From Trichaptum fuscoviolaceum (lineage: Eukaryota; Basidiomycota; Agaricomycetes; Hymenochaetales; Trichaptaceae): DNA of 64,000 bases. Below the pieces are notes generated by a model. It saw only the letters and a list, made by a program, of their open reading frames with translations, was not told where the DNA came from and did not search any database. This document shows, piece by piece, positions 1-15,136 of this stretch. A program made the position numbers and the translations under genes. The stretch's first letter is position 1. Each line of letters begins with the position of its first letter. The DNA is taken from NCBI GenBank assembly GCA_910574455.1, contig CAJSYZ010000010.1, positions 1,950,770 through 2,014,769 on the forward strand, in the 5' to 3' direction.

Positions 1-1182
1 AAACGTACCTTCTAGGACATCGATGAAAGCAGAAATGAGCTCCGACAGAGACTTGAAGCAATGGAGGGGCTCTCCGCAGGGAGTCACAATGCTCCGGAAG
101 TGGTCTCTAGCGCCAAATACGTCGAGCTGAAATTGGGCACTCTCGAATTGCCGGCGCAAGTGCGCCGTGCTGTCTGGAGTCAAAGACCCATCGGGCAACT
201 TGATGCTAACAAACTCGTAATGAGTCAGTTTGGGGACGTTCTTCACGTCCTTGATCATGTCCAGCATATTTATCTCCCTCATGGCGTCCTTGCGAAGGAC
301 CCACCGGTCTACCAAAGCGTATATGTTCTCGTCGTCGTCCTTGACCTTGAGGCAGTACGTCCCCGGGCCGAAGAGCGGGCGGCTGATATGCACCCTCTCC
401 ACGATACTGTATTTCTTCCCCCCTGCGCAGATGTATCCGGTCCCGTCGTCGGCCTCCCCACACGTCGAGTCTTTGCCGAGGTCGACTGGATCAAGAAGGG
501 GGAGACAGATAATCGCACGATTGTACTCCATGGGGTTCTTGAACATGTCGAATATGTCCGAGGCCAGGACGCCCGTTCGATCGAATACATGCATTTGAAC
601 CTTGGTGTCAGAAACACAAAGTCCGAGTAGAAAACGACGATCATGACAGTCTTTAAGGCAGCGTTTGGCATGCTCTGCCAGGCGGTCGGACGCGCGATGG
701 AAATCAGAAATGCCAGGACCCTCCGATATAACACCCACACAATAAACACTCCGCCATTCCAGCTCTTTAGATGTCGCACAGCGGCGCTGAGCGAGAACAA
801 AGTCAGACATGTACCGCGGTAACACTGTGCAGTTCTGGAGCGATTCTTTGTCGAGATAAATGAGGTCAGAGTCACTGGGTGTCCGATGGCCGGTAGATCC
901 TCGAATAATGTCCGTAAGCTTGTTAAAAAGTGGGGCATATCCACAAGCGCTGGCGGAATGGTTTGGCCCATCTGGCAATTGCTTTTTATCGCCACTTGGC
1001 GATTTGGCCTCACATAAGACTTCCTTCGGGACTTCGGAATCTATTTCTTCGACACCTTCAGTATTCTTCGTAAGCATTTCGACGACTGCAACCACTTTGT
1101 GCGGCAAGTTTGAGGTGAGTTCGTCAATGAGCCTGGGTACATTCCGGCAGATTTGTTCAAGGCGCAGAGGAGGGTACTCCAT
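1..1182 (-). CDS. FunK1-type fungal protein kinase, N-terminal part (runs off left edge)
   Basis: One uninterrupted frame reads from ATG at 1182 to the window edge, about 390 residues. The last part has the features of the FunK1 fungal protein-kinase family: residues like YCLKVKDDDE, which resemble the nucleotide-binding lysine strand, then KDAMREINML (helix C-like), and near the edge RDHFRSIVTPCGEPLHCFKS, which in this family comes just before the HRD catalytic loop. That loop and the C-lobe lie outside the window, so activity cannot be judged. The N-terminal region of about 200 residues is the usual variable FunK1 leader. An in-frame stop lies roughly 100 nt upstream of the chosen ATG, which supports the start, although an extra 5' exon is possible. 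FunK1 genes are expanded in multicellular basidiomycetes; the substrate is unknown. Confidence 0.8.
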   Translation of the reverse strand, partial: MEYPPLRLEQICRNVPRLIDELTSNLPHKVVAVVEMLTKNTEGVEEIDSEVPKEVLCEAKSPSGDKKQLPDGPNHSASACGYAPLFNKLTDIIRGSTGHRTPSDSDLIYLDKESLQNCTVLPRYMSDFVLAQRRCATSKELEWRSVYCVGVISEGPGISDFHRASDRLAEHAKRCLKDCHDRRFLLGLCVSDTKVQMHVFDRTGVLASDIFDMFKNPMEYNRAIICLPLLDPVDLGKDSTCGEADDGTGYICAGGKKYSIVERVHISRPLFGPGTYCLKVKDDDENIYALVDRWVLRKDAMREINMLDMIKDVKNVPKLTHYEFVSIKLPDGSLTPDSTAHLRRQFESAQFQLDVFGARDHFRSIVTPCGEPLHCFKSLSELISAFIDVLEGTF

Positions 1183-1496
1183 GGACGTACTCAGAGCGAG
1201 GTTTAGGTGGGATGAGAAGGGCAAGGTTGATAAGTCGACTGGACAAAATCGACGGACATTTAAGTATGCAAATTGTGTGGTTCAGAAAGTTCCGCAACCA
1301 CAGGTGGCACAATGTGGCCACTACGTTGTGGTTACAGCTCTGACCAAGATAATCGATGGTCGATGGTATCGCCAGCCGAAAATCATTGGCGCGAGCACTA
1401 CGCATAATGAGATGTAAAAGGTGAAGAGCAAGGGAACTTCAAAATGCAAGACTTAAATTAGAACGTAACTTTGTACATTTGAGAGTTTTCTCACGC

Positions 1497-1773
1497 TTAC
1501 TGCAGCTTAAGTCTTGGGCTGCCGGGCCTCGGCTGGAAAGTGACAACAGGGTCAATGAGATCTATCACCGGCAGATCTATCAACTTGAAGGCACTGTTCA
1601 ACGCCTCAGAGTTAAAGTGTGTTTTGTATTGTAGGGGCTCGTTCCATATGTACTATGCGCTACTCACCAGCTCAGATATCGTAGATACATGGCAAACCAT
1701 CGTTACCTGAGTCAAAAGCATGTGCAAACAAATCACTCTTATTAGTGTTCACAGGCCGAAGCCCTTCAAGGAA
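1497..1773 (-). other. Orphan coding-like exons between the kinase and the FAD oxidase
   Basis: On the minus strand a good acceptor (tttccag) is followed by an open stretch beginning FLEGLRPVNTNKSDLFAHAF. A GGTGAGT-like donor and a second open stretch follow (ALNSAFKLIDLPVIDLIDPV, then VTFQPRPGSPRLKLQ) before a TAA. The composition looks protein-coding, but I do not recognise the family. The segment starts right after the stop of the FAD oxidase and lies upstream of the FunK1 ATG on the same strand. It could be a relic of another gene, an alternative 3' end of the oxidase, or a 5' exon of the kinase, because CTGCA|GTAAGC at its end is a usable donor. Confidence 0.3.
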
Positions 1774-1812
1774 CTGGAAACAAAGAACTAACATAGATAT
1801 GAATGCAATTTT

Positions 1813-4630
<2,818 letters not shown>

Positions 4631-5804
4631 CGTAGCCACAAGCACCAATTCTAAGTCATCCCTGAGCTAGTGCTAGTCTTTAAAGAGATGGAAAAGTCGG
4701 ATCATTGGATCGCGACCTATTTGATAGATGGGGTATATCTTATTGCTACCATTCGATTCGCATGAACCCGTGAGTAACGAAGGGGAGTCAAAAGCACTCC
4801 AGAATGGAGAACAGATGGCTGTCCATAAGATTCGCGTCATCAGGACTAGAAACAAGATACCCTTTCATAGTCAGCCATTAGAACCGTTAGGCCGGTGTTC
4901 AATTGTCAAGTGAAAAGTCTAAGGTCCATGCGTTCTTCTTCTTCTTCTGATGATGGTTGCGGATGAGGCAGAAAGAAAAAGTGGACAGATTGTGTGACCT
5001 TCAATGGACTAAACAAATTAGCGATGTTGCGCAAATAACATCAAACAAGCAATGAGCGTGAGAAAATGAGAATTCAGCTCTTCCCCGCGAAGAATGATTC
5101 AAATCATATTCTAATTACTAGACAGTTCCTTCAAATGCGGGAATCAAGTAAGCTTCGTGTCGCCGCAGCAACAAAGACACCACTTGCAGCAAATCTAAAA
5201 TAGTAAGACATATATGTACACCCTTCTGCGATGAGATACATCTAAACAATTCATTATTACTAGAAGCCTCACACCCTGTCGAAATTTAAGACACTGCTGG
5301 ACAATAATCAGAATCAAAGGAAGCAAAGAGGTGATCCACTTTCTCCTCATTTCGGGTCTCCTTTACATCCTCGGCAGACTCCGTAGCACAGCTTTGGAGA
5401 AACTGGTGAGGAGCTAAATTCTTGAAATATCTTCAAGAGAAACGTCTACGTGCGGATCTAATCAAACTGCCCAAGAGTAACTTGTGGCCACCGTCATTAT
5501 TGCGCAGCGATAAGGTTCATGACCTTCACTCTTTCAGATGTTCTACTTCCGGTCCCACGTTCTTAAATACGCATAGCTGTAATCTTCCATTGTGATGAGT
5601 CTGGGAAAACTCTCAAGGTAATTTACACGCCCACGTAGATCACCGTAAGAGACTACGAGTGGACGCCTTGATTTGGATTCCTTTCGTCGTAGATCAAGAC
5701 AAACACACTTTAAGTGAGTTGCAGCGGACTAATAGTGAGAAGCGAGGCACATAAGTGTTCCCATCTCGCTTCGTTCACAGAAGTTTATGTACAAAGGCAG
5801 GGCA
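4631..5804. other. Intergenic region, no gene recognised
   Basis: This is the stretch between the start of the FAD oxidase and the end of the P450, both on the minus strand. It holds only short open frames without family motifs and should contain the oxidase promoter and the P450 3' flank. A short CTT repeat lies near 4933. I see no RNA gene. Confidence 0.4.
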
Positions 5805-8054
5805 TCATACTTCCAGAGCCGCCCTAAGAAGACCCTCGATCTCTGGAGATCTCGTTATTAACTTGCACGTAAATGGCGCCGGATGACTAAAACATTCCAT
5901 CAAGCATAGAGTTTTCAGTTTAGTCTTTGGCAAGGGCGTGAATCACAATAGTGTAAATCTACGAACCTGACGGCGCCCGTGGAGTATCCGAGATCATCTG
6001 GATCTATGCGCGTATGTCTCCCATCACGATCGGGGTCGGTCTCGGGTTCAAATCGGAAAACCGCGAGCATCGTGACGATGACGGCGTAGATGAATGAGTC
6101 TGCGAGATGGGATCCCGGACAATTCCTTTAATGAAATGGATAATCAATCGGTGAAACGCGACGGCAGCCGCAGCATGTGTACATGTGTTTCTCACCTTCT
6201 TCCGAAGCCGAATACGAACAAACGAGGGTCGGGCGGCGTCGAGCTGGCGTTGGCACCGGAAGTCTTCTCGGAAGAAAGGAAACGCTCCGGAATAAATTTA
6301 CCCGCGTCTACATATGCGTTTGGATCGTGTGTAAGACTCCTATAGCGTGAAGGTCAGACCATCGTATACATACATCAATTCATGGTAATAAAGCGAGGCT
6401 GACCATACATTGACCATCACAACGGACTTCGCAGGAATGGTCATCCCGTTGTACTCATCATCTTCATTCGTGCTGCGGCTAACTGTAAAAGAAACATTCG
6501 CATATGGAAGTTTTCGTCAGTCACCGCGGAAACTCTGAGAACTTTCACAGTGGGCACTCACTCAATGGCGTAGCCGGGTTCCACCTCAGCACTTCCTTGA
6601 GCAAGCATTCGATGTACGGTAGGTTGGGCCTGTCTTGGAATGTCGGAAGACGGTCTCGTCCGACTATGTTGTCTAACTCTTCGTGTGCCCTGCGGACGAC
6701 ATCGGGATGGAGCAGCATAGCAAGGAAGAAGGACGTCAAGACGCTTATGGTCTAAAAGTCCACACCAGGGCGTTAAGGAAAGTTTCAAGGTTATGAACAG
6801 AGGCTTACAGTGTCGGAACCGGCTAGAGAAAAGCGGGGATAAATGAACGTGCCTAGAAACTGGACGATACAGTAATGTCTACGCACCAGCATAAATGCCT
6901 CCCGCAGTCCACTTATACAGCTCGAGCTCCTTCTCGCCCAACGGTTCCTCGGGGTCTTCAAGAAGGTTGAGAGTGAACGACGGAAGAGCAGTGCCCTTCT
7001 GCATGCGCTCACGAACCTCCTCGAACGGTGTGCTCATGAACCTCTCAAGGAGTTCCTTGCAATCTCGCGCGGTACTTTGGAACCCGCAACCTGGAAACCA
7101 GCCCGGAAGACGTCTCACTGTCGACCTTCGTTAGAAATATCTCTTGACAGATTGTCACGGTGCAGAAGTGAGCAACTCACGGGCCGGAATGTTATCAACG
7201 AGGAACTTGTTTGGAGTGATGACATCCGCAAGGTTGTTCATAACTTCTTCCGCAAGGCCCACAAGAGGGTCATTGTTATCCTTGACTTCATGACCATATG
7301 TAATCCTAAGCAAAGCCGCTGCCGCCGTCCTTCAATAACATTAGTTCATCAGCATCAGAATGAACAGTAAATTCGGAACACAAAAGAAGGTGGGCTCACA
7401 AACGGAGGTTTGCAGTTATGCTGAGAGATTTATTATCGATAAACCTGAGTGCCATCCGACGCGCTTCTCGTTGTTGCAGATCTTGGTGCACAACTACGCT
7501 GCGGGGATTTAGCTCCTTGTGCATTAATCGTCTTGCCTGACGGACACTCTCGCCGTAGCTTTGGAACAGCAATGCTTTCCCAAACCCGCACCTGCGCAGA
7601 GCCTTAACAGACAATACACATAGTTCAAGAGAAGACTTTGCGGTCTTACATTTGAGCCATAACCCGTTGAGGCCTCTGAGAATACACAGAGGAGCGTTTC
7701 TCGAAGAGAGCACATGCCGCTTCGTAAGATTCCACCACGATGAATTGGCGGCTGAAGATCGTGAACGATATGACATCGCCTGAAGGCCCACAAGAAGGTG
7801 AGCTTGATACGCGAAGACTTAAAGTGACAGTGCGCACCGTACTTGCGTCCCCACTCGTGCAGCTTCAGCCAGGGTCGTACTTTCGGGAGGTGACGGGCAT
7901 TCCCTAGCAGGAATGCTGGGGGAGGTCCTGGAGGTACTCGTCTCGTGCTGTTCCTCGTACGAGCAATGACGAGTACCACTGCAAAGAGAAAAACTCCGAA
8001 GAGTACACTGACATTGTCATTCAGCCCGAGGACAAATTTGGAGGTAGCAGACAT
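5805..8054 (-). CDS. Cytochrome P450 monooxygenase, membrane-anchored, multi-exon
   Basis: Haem-thiolate monooxygenase of the ER membrane. ATG at 8054 starts an N-terminal hydrophobic anchor ([16 protein letters not shown]) followed by the proline hinge RRVPPGPPP. Spliced exons carry the usual fungal landmarks: PGWFPGCGF (7060-7100); the I-helix AGSDT split by introns at about 6795-6895; the K-helix ExxR as KEVLRW (about 6580); the PERF-like FIPERFL (about 6270); and the haem-binding FGFGRRNCPG split by an intron at 6118-6198, with the ligand cysteine present. The frame ends in TGA at 5805 after [18 protein letters not shown]. All required residues are present, so it looks functional. The closest style is the basidiomycete P450s often labelled O-methylsterigmatocystin oxidoreductase-like; the substrate is unknown. 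It sits head-to-head with the desaturase, 1.6 kb apart. Confidence 0.88.
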
Positions 8055-9627
8055 AGAGCTTGACAATACAACAAAAGGCCTGGAGAACTGTTGGTCGCCT
8101 CAGGACTAGTCAAAACGTGCACTTTCGGCTCCTACGGAGCTGCGGAGTGTGTGTGCTCCGATTCCAGCGATGATAACGTCTCTTGAAGTAAAGTCCGAGC
8201 AAAACTCGGAACACAATGATGGAAAATTTGGTAGCATGTGCGAAGTTACATTAGATCTTCCTTTCTCGATTACTCTGGGGATGCGAGTCGGAGCGGTGGG
8301 GACGGGAGATTTAGATTTACTACAATCTTCCCGAAGCAAACGCTTATTCACTGATGGCACCGAATCAGAAGAAGACTGCCGCAAGTCCCGGGGCCAAGGA
8401 CAGATGATCAGAAGGGAATGCGGTCACTTGAGGGCTTGTGAGATCAAGAATGTGGAAAAGAGCGACAATCAACCCACTAAAGCGAGCGAATTCCCATCAT
8501 GTTCATTCAGTTGTTTGACACACATGTCGAATATCGAGATAGAAGCGGGTTATTAGACACACTGTTTGATTCCGAGTCACAGGTTTGGGTCGACAGTTTA
8601 GTAGCAGTTGAGATGATCGCTCGCTGAAGGTTGTGATAGAGTGCGTGGGAAATTCGGACACTACTTCAAGTTGAACTTGGATGACGTTGAATTCACTGGC
8701 TTGAAGAAGTGAAGTCTATTACATCCTTCTTCTGAACGCCCATCCATAATCCATCCTCCCTATGCCACCTCCGAATTGCTCGCATCCTGACAAAATTGAC
8801 AGCATGGACCACTGAACCTCGAAATGTGGGAGGTATGAGGATAAATAGCTCATTGATGAGACCGATTAATCACTGCAAATTTTGATGAATATAGCACAAA
8901 TGTTGAAACAGAGCACTATTTCTGTTGTGTCCATCGATTTATGAGCTTGCAACACCCGGCTGCAATAAAAATACGGAATGTCTTGCTTGCGTCTCCACTA
9001 AATTATGGTTTTTCTTGTCGAACTAGGCATGCTCAAGTACTCTTCCATTCGAGCATGATACACTTTGCCTGCCATCAATCTTCCCATCTTCTATATTCTT
9101 ATGATATGCCTCATCTGAACCGTGTGGTTCATATGTCGGATCAAGTCACTCAATGTCCGAGCTGCGCCCAGTGTAATGATGTTGTCCTGGGACAAAACCA
9201 TTCGTGTATGGGATACACTCTTCACCTCGTCTACCTGGGATCGAGCTATTGTCTCAACCGGTCTTCTGCGTACAATACTGGAATCTTTCATCAGTCATTA
9301 CTGCTCAGATATATCGTTGCCGATGCTTCTCAGACTCTGGCCTATCAGTCGGGGAAAGCCATGAGACGAAGAAACGGAGGGGTCGAGTAGTTAATGGGTT
9401 ATTGTTGGTAGGACAATTTAGGAACACCATCTGGGCTGTGCAAAGCGAATTCTCTGGCACCGGGTGTATACTCCTAGTAAGCTTATTGATCTTGAAACTG
9501 AATCCTGCACCCTCTTCTCATATCACGCTAAATATCAGTGAATAGCGCAAATCTCGAGCAAACTACCTATAGGACCGTAGGCGACTTTCCTCGAGCGGCA
9601 CATTTCGCAGTGCAGAATACTGTGACA
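8055..9627. other. Divergent intergenic region (P450/desaturase), possible WD40 relic
   Basis: No intact gene is recognised. The gap must hold the promoters of the minus-strand P450 and the plus-strand desaturase. A plus-strand frame at 9122-9364 contains SWDKTIRVWDT, a near-perfect WD40 repeat strand, but nothing else in that frame forms a propeller. Open frames at 8149-8556 and 8941-9390 have no recognisable motif. Confidence 0.4.
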
Positions 9628-11661
9628 ATGGCCGAGACAAGCATACCCAAGCTCACCAATGTCCCCATGTCCAATCCAGTGGCCACCTTCCAGCCTATGG
9701 CTTGGTCGATGGCGGATATCCGGCGCGCCATCCCAGCGCACCTCTTTGAGCGCAACACGTCTCTGGGCTTTTATTATCTTACCAGAGACATTGTGCTTGC
9801 TGTGGCGCTCTTGTTCACGGCAGCGAAGGCCGAGTTCTTCCTCGACGGCTACTCAGTTCCTGACGCTACTTTGTGGACTTCGTCGTTTTCGGCGGCCGCT
9901 ATCACGATCACGCTGGCACGGACGGTGCTCTGGTTATCTTAGTATGTACTTTCTCCTGCTCCACGACGGAGGATGATGCTGATGATTCTTTTGTTCTCGA
10001 ATCAAAGTTGGTGGTTCCAGGTATGGATCTTGAATCTTGATGTACGAGTATGTTTTGAGGGCCCCTCACCATCACGTCACAATAGGGACTTGTCCTTACT
10101 GGATTATGGACAATAGGACACGAGGCAAGTACTCCTCTTGAATAGTCATGATTGATCAAAACTCGATATTTGGTTGGATGAGCTCATTAATTGCATTTAT
10201 AACTCTAAACAGTGTGGGCACGGCGCGTTTTCGTCCTCCCGCATCGTGTGCGACGTCCTGGGGTTTATTCTACATACCGCGCTCTGGACACCTTATTTCA
10301 GTTGGAGGATCGTCCATCATCGACATTATGCAAATCACGCGTCTATGGAGCGCGACGAAGTGTACGTTATCCTAATCTTTTGGTTTCTTGTCTTCTTTCT
10401 TCCTTCTGTGATTGCTCGACTCACCCTTAAAATTCTAAGCTATGTGCCTTGGACGCGCTCGGAGCTAGGTATACCCCCTGAAAAGGTAGTCAGCGATGAT
10501 GGCGCCGAGCACAGCCATGAATTTGACTACTCAGAGTATTTCGGCGATACACCTCTCTGGACACTCTTCACGCTTCTTAGACAACAGTTCCTCGCTTTCC
10601 CAGCTTATCTATTTTTCAACGTCTCTGGCCAAAGGAACTATCCAGAATGGTAAGAGGCTTTACTATATTCCCATATCTGAATGCATAAGATACGGGTACT
10701 GATCTGTGTTTGCTTTCTGCACAGGACAAACCACTTCAATCGTATGTACTCCATTCACCTCTTAAAAGTGAAGCTATGAGACTCATAGAATATTGACATG
10801 TATAGCGAATTCCATACTTTTCAAGTCTTCCCAAGCTAGTGCTGTGATTGCATCGGACATGGGTATCCTCGCCATGGTTGCCCTCACTGCGAAGGCATGC
10901 ACGTTCTTTGGCGGGTGGACTGTGCTCAAGTATTACGGCATACCTTGGCTTCTCGTATCTCATTGGTTCATTATGATTACTTATGTACGTTGTGTTTCTT
11001 CCGTTAACTTCCATCCGCTAACCAGATTCCTTTGAAAATTTATGATCGTGATGGGCCCTCTGGACGTCCTGCGGTACGTTCAGCTGCATCACACAAGTCC
11101 GGACCTTCCGCATTACAGGAATGGTTCATGGAACTTCCAGCGAGGCGCTTCTGCGACCATGGATAGAGACTTCCTTGGGTGGCAAGGCCGTTTCTTCCTT
11201 CACGATGGTACGCGTTTCAATTAGTTCCCCTTCTTAAGTACGAAGTACGAGATTCTAACTATGACGGCCTTATACTGTAGTCGCGCACTTCCACGTCGTA
11301 CATCATTTCTTCCCGCAAATGCCATTCTGTGAGTTCTTTGCTATACGTTTCACAAAGGCGTTCACTCATTTACACTAATAATGATATGTATACCTGATAG
11401 ACAACGGAGAGGAGGCTACCAAGCACCTGAAAGCGTTTATTGGCGAACATTACCATGCGTCCGACGAGCCAGTCTTCCCGGCTCTGTGGAAGACGTACAA
11501 TGAGTGTCAGTTCGTCGATGACGAAGGTAGGGTCGCAAGCTGCCATGTTCAAGTCTAATAAACTTACTGCCGTTGTCAATTTCGATCGAGTAACAGGTGA
11601 CGTTCTATTCTATAGGAACAAAAAGGGGCAGTTCGCTGTGACGGCGCAGCTTCAGGGTTGA
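9628..11661 (+). CDS. Delta-12-type fatty acid desaturase, 11 exons
   Basis: Membrane di-iron desaturase of the FAD2/delta-12 type, which puts a double bond into acyl chains in the ER. ATG at 9628. My exons are 9628-9941, 10008-10020 (13 nt), 10086-10124, 10213-10372 or so, 10440-10628 or so, 10724-10740, 10806-10984, 11084-11207, 11281-11328, 11401-11526 and 11597-11661. The three histidine boxes are present: GHECGHGAFS across the exon 3/4 junction, HHRHYANH in exon 4 and [12 protein letters not shown] in exon 9. Box 2 has Tyr where HRRHH is common. Hydrophobic segments lie in the expected places. The intron after exon 3 begins GCAAGT, so it is a GC-AG intron. Neighbouring P450 and FAD oxidase genes would fit a modified-lipid pathway, which is inference only; housekeeping oleate desaturation is equally possible. 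Confidence 0.88.
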
Positions 11662-12822
11662 AGGTGGACGTTTTGTGTCTGTTTGTGAAGGGGCGATGAA
11701 TGACTTTGGCGTTCGGTCCCTTGTGGCTGTGTACCAGTGCAGACTATGTATCTCTTCACTTATTCTGAGGTTATTTATTACTATATTCCAAATATCCGAG
11801 GAGGGTGAAGTTTAGGATGACAATGACCCCAATCACTAGCACCAGCGCGCCTCTTTGTGCTTTGTGCATAAAGTTCTCGCTCCCGGAAGGTTAGCGACGA
11901 TAAAGTTTCCTCGGACCCAGATAGCATCCGAACTTTATTTGATAGTCTTTACACGAGGCATTACATATATGTGAATGTCTCTGTTACATCGACCGAGATG
12001 CTAACCGGGGATCACGGCGTTGTCAGCTGGAAGTTGAGATATACATTGCATTGCCTGATATCGGGCATTCATAGATTGGGAGAAGCATGATGGATTTGAA
12101 GAAGCACCGGAGAAGCGTATTGCAATGTTTCGCCTGGCCGGGTTTCAGCGCCAACATGTCTGGGGAATTGGAATGTAGTATGATATAGTACTTGTTAGTA
12201 CCCGTGGGAAAGTACTTGTTTTGTTACTGAGTTGACTCAATTCCTCCTTCTGCCAACAATGACCATTGTCCATACGTCCATCCTTGCTTCCTATGGATAC
12301 CTACCCACGCAAAGACACTGATTTACGTAGAATGCGATTAGGATCAGCAACACATGTCTTTCCAGCGGCGGAGCATCGGCTCTGTGTACACTATTCATCA
12401 TCAATGGCAGACTCGGAACTCGCACTACCCTAGGGACAAGATTAATCTGAGTTCTGGGCGTCTCGAAGAAATAAACGCACTGACAGCCTGGGGCCCCACT
12501 GTGGTATTCGCTGTCGAGCAGTTTGTTCGTGCCTGGACGTTGTAATGCTGCTCATTGGTGTCAATCTGTCCTGCATCAGTGTTGTGGGTGTAGAGGGATC
12601 GGCAATTTCTGACCAGAGTTTATTTCTCTCTTTGCCAACAAACATCTGGGTCAGCAGGACTGCGCTTCAAGTCAATATTAATAGTGGCGGTGGGGCAGGC
12701 ACTTGACTCAAGAGCGCCGACTTGTGACGACCTTCACTGTGCCATAGTACGCCGTGCCCAGTGTTTTCATCGACGACTAGCCTAGTTTGTTCTCTCGTCT
12801 CAAAACCGTTACACATTGCACA
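11662..12822. other. Intergenic region, no gene recognised
   Basis: This lies between the desaturase stop and the DUF6534 start, both on the plus strand. Only short frames without motifs are seen. It should contain the desaturase 3' end and the promoter of the next gene. Confidence 0.4.
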
Positions 12823-15136
12823 ATGGCTTCAGTCCCCAATTTGCCCCATTTCGACCTCAAGCCCTCTTTCGGTGCCTTGTACATCGGCATACTGACCTCT
12901 ATTGGGTAAAATCGGCCATGCTGTTCAGCCAACACGGAATTTCGTGGTTGACCATTACAATTCTCGCTCTAGGCTTCTCGGTATAACCACTCTTCAGACT
13001 TGGTTGTACTACCAGCGCTTCCCAAAGGATCCTATCCTATTGCGGTTCATAGTAAGCTACTTCTCCTTGTAAATCCCCTCTCAATCAAAATCACAACCTT
13101 ATTCATGATGGTTTGATTCTTATTATTTACTGTAGGTAGCTGGAGTCTGGTGAGTTCATCTTTACTTCTTTCTACCTGCTTTCCATTCTGTATATCGACA
13201 TACTGACAATTATTCATCTGATTAGGATCCTCGAGCTCCTCCACTCAGTTTGCGGTGCCCACGCGCTTTATCACTATGTAATATTTAATTGGGGAAACCC
13301 ACTGGCGCTGGAACAATCGATATGGTTGGCATATGATCTTTTCCCTTGCGACCACCAAGTTTGGGACATGCTGACATTTACATTTGTATTATTGATTTTG
13401 AAGGAGTCTTGATGTGAGTAACATACCTCCATGTTAGTCGATCTATGGCTAATAAACGTCCATTATGTTTCGATGATAGATCACCTTGTTATTTACGGTC
13501 CGTATTGCCATTGTACAAGTGAGTAAGACATTGATGAATGATCCGTATTTGTTCCAGGCATTTGTAGAAACAACTGTCCGAGCATTCTTCATGTGGCGGA
13601 TCTGGATAGGTCTGCACTCTCTAATCGTCTTCCGTTCGCAAAGTTCTGAAATGTATAATGGAATTCAGTGAGCGGAAATAATTGGATATTCCCATCCATC
13701 ATCGTAAGCCTTTCCATCTTCCGGTCTCATCTGTACTTGCATTACTCAGTGAGTTTATAGGCTACCTTTGGTCTCGGTGCCTTCGGTAAGCTTCCGTGAT
13801 TATATGCGATCTATGTCATCAATGAATCGAATTTATTGTCCCGGTCCATATTTAAGCTTGCACGATTGGTGAGTGGTATATAAATTACGAACATATGGAC
13901 AATTGGCGGAAGAATCAACTTACCTTGGGAATATTATCAGGAACGTACATTCTCAGTGTCATCAAAGGTAACTTCGCGGACTTCGGTCACATCACTTTTG
14001 TATGTCTTCATCGCTTCTCTTCTTCTCTTCCTTCATCTAAGGAGAAGACCACGTTGGCTCACACAACCAATAATTTCTCTTTCTGTTCGAACCGAAACAG
14101 GTTGTGTCTACGACAGGTCTTGCCTTCAGCATCGCGGCCGATTTCACAGTCACTTGCACGCTCTGCTACTACCTTAACCACAGGCGTACCGGCTTCTCCA
14201 AGTGCGTACTTATATCTATAGTATATGAGCAAAGCCCTCATCTGAGATTACCGCGTACTTTGTGTTGAGAAGGACGAACCAGCTTCTCAACAGGCTGATC
14301 TTCTTTGCTGTCAATATCGGTCTACTGACGAGGTAAGTTCAAGTTCCTGAACCCCTCGCCACCTTTTCAACATTGTGACTGATGATAATTTTCTGTTGTC
14401 GCGTTGCGTACATCACATGTGGTTAAAGTATGACGGACATTGCTGTGCTAGTTTGTGTGAGTGACCTTGCTATTCAGCATTTGTCCGGCCCATATTGAAC
14501 CCCAATCAATGCCCAGTCTTCGGCTCTCACGGGTGAGAGTTTAGCGTATCTGGCAATCTACGAAATTGTGTCAAAGTGTAAGGCTATATGCGCTTCCTTC
14601 AAGACAATCCTACTTATACGCAATTTCTTCGCCGTTTCATGCATTAGTCTATGCAAACTCCCTTCTGGCAACGTAAGTCTCCTTACATCACATCACACAA
14701 GTCCAAGAAACGTTTTGATTGATGTCCACGTCCCCCTTCATTCAGATTAAACGTTCGGGACCCAGACATGAAATCTCAGCAAGAAAGTCACGACTTGCAG
14801 CTCGACAGCTTGAAGATCCAGAACAGTACCAATCGTTTCGCGTCGGGCACGCTTGTCACAAATGCGACAAAGACCGGACAATCTATCGGTCCGACGGAGT
14901 CGGTGGATCTTCCCGTAAGTTACAATGTTTTCTATGCATTTGGGGGTGGGGTGGGGGGTTGCCTTCTTCGCCTATGCGACAAATCGATGATATTTATTAT
15001 TTTCACTGCATATGCGCATTCGCTCTCGCGTAATTGGAATCGCAAATACTCACTGATGTCCTGGTGTCTGTAGGAGAGCAAGATGGCGGTATACGGCTCA
15101 CACGCGACGTACGAAATGCCATCTGGAGCGATATGA
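12823..15136 (+). CDS. DUF6534 multi-pass membrane protein, copy 1
   Basis: ATG at 12823 opens MASVPNLPHFDLKPSFGALY, the family's typical start. Spliced exons give a chain of hydrophobic helices: ILTSIGLLGITTLQTWYYQR at helix 1, AGVWILELLHSVCGAHALYH, AFVETTVRAFFMWRIW, TTGLAFSIAADFTVTCTLCY, then LIFFAVNIGLLT and a last segment YANSLLATLNVRD that marks the DUF6534 C-terminal domain. A hydrophilic tail follows (about 60 residues, Ser/Thr/Asn-rich) to TGA at 15136. One exon (13136-13149) is only 14 nt. This family of about seven-helix proteins is widespread and expanded in Agaricomycetes and has no known function; a receptor-like role is speculation. A second copy lies at 20205. Exon edges around 13320-13700 and 14340-14560 are less certain. 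Confidence 0.75.
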
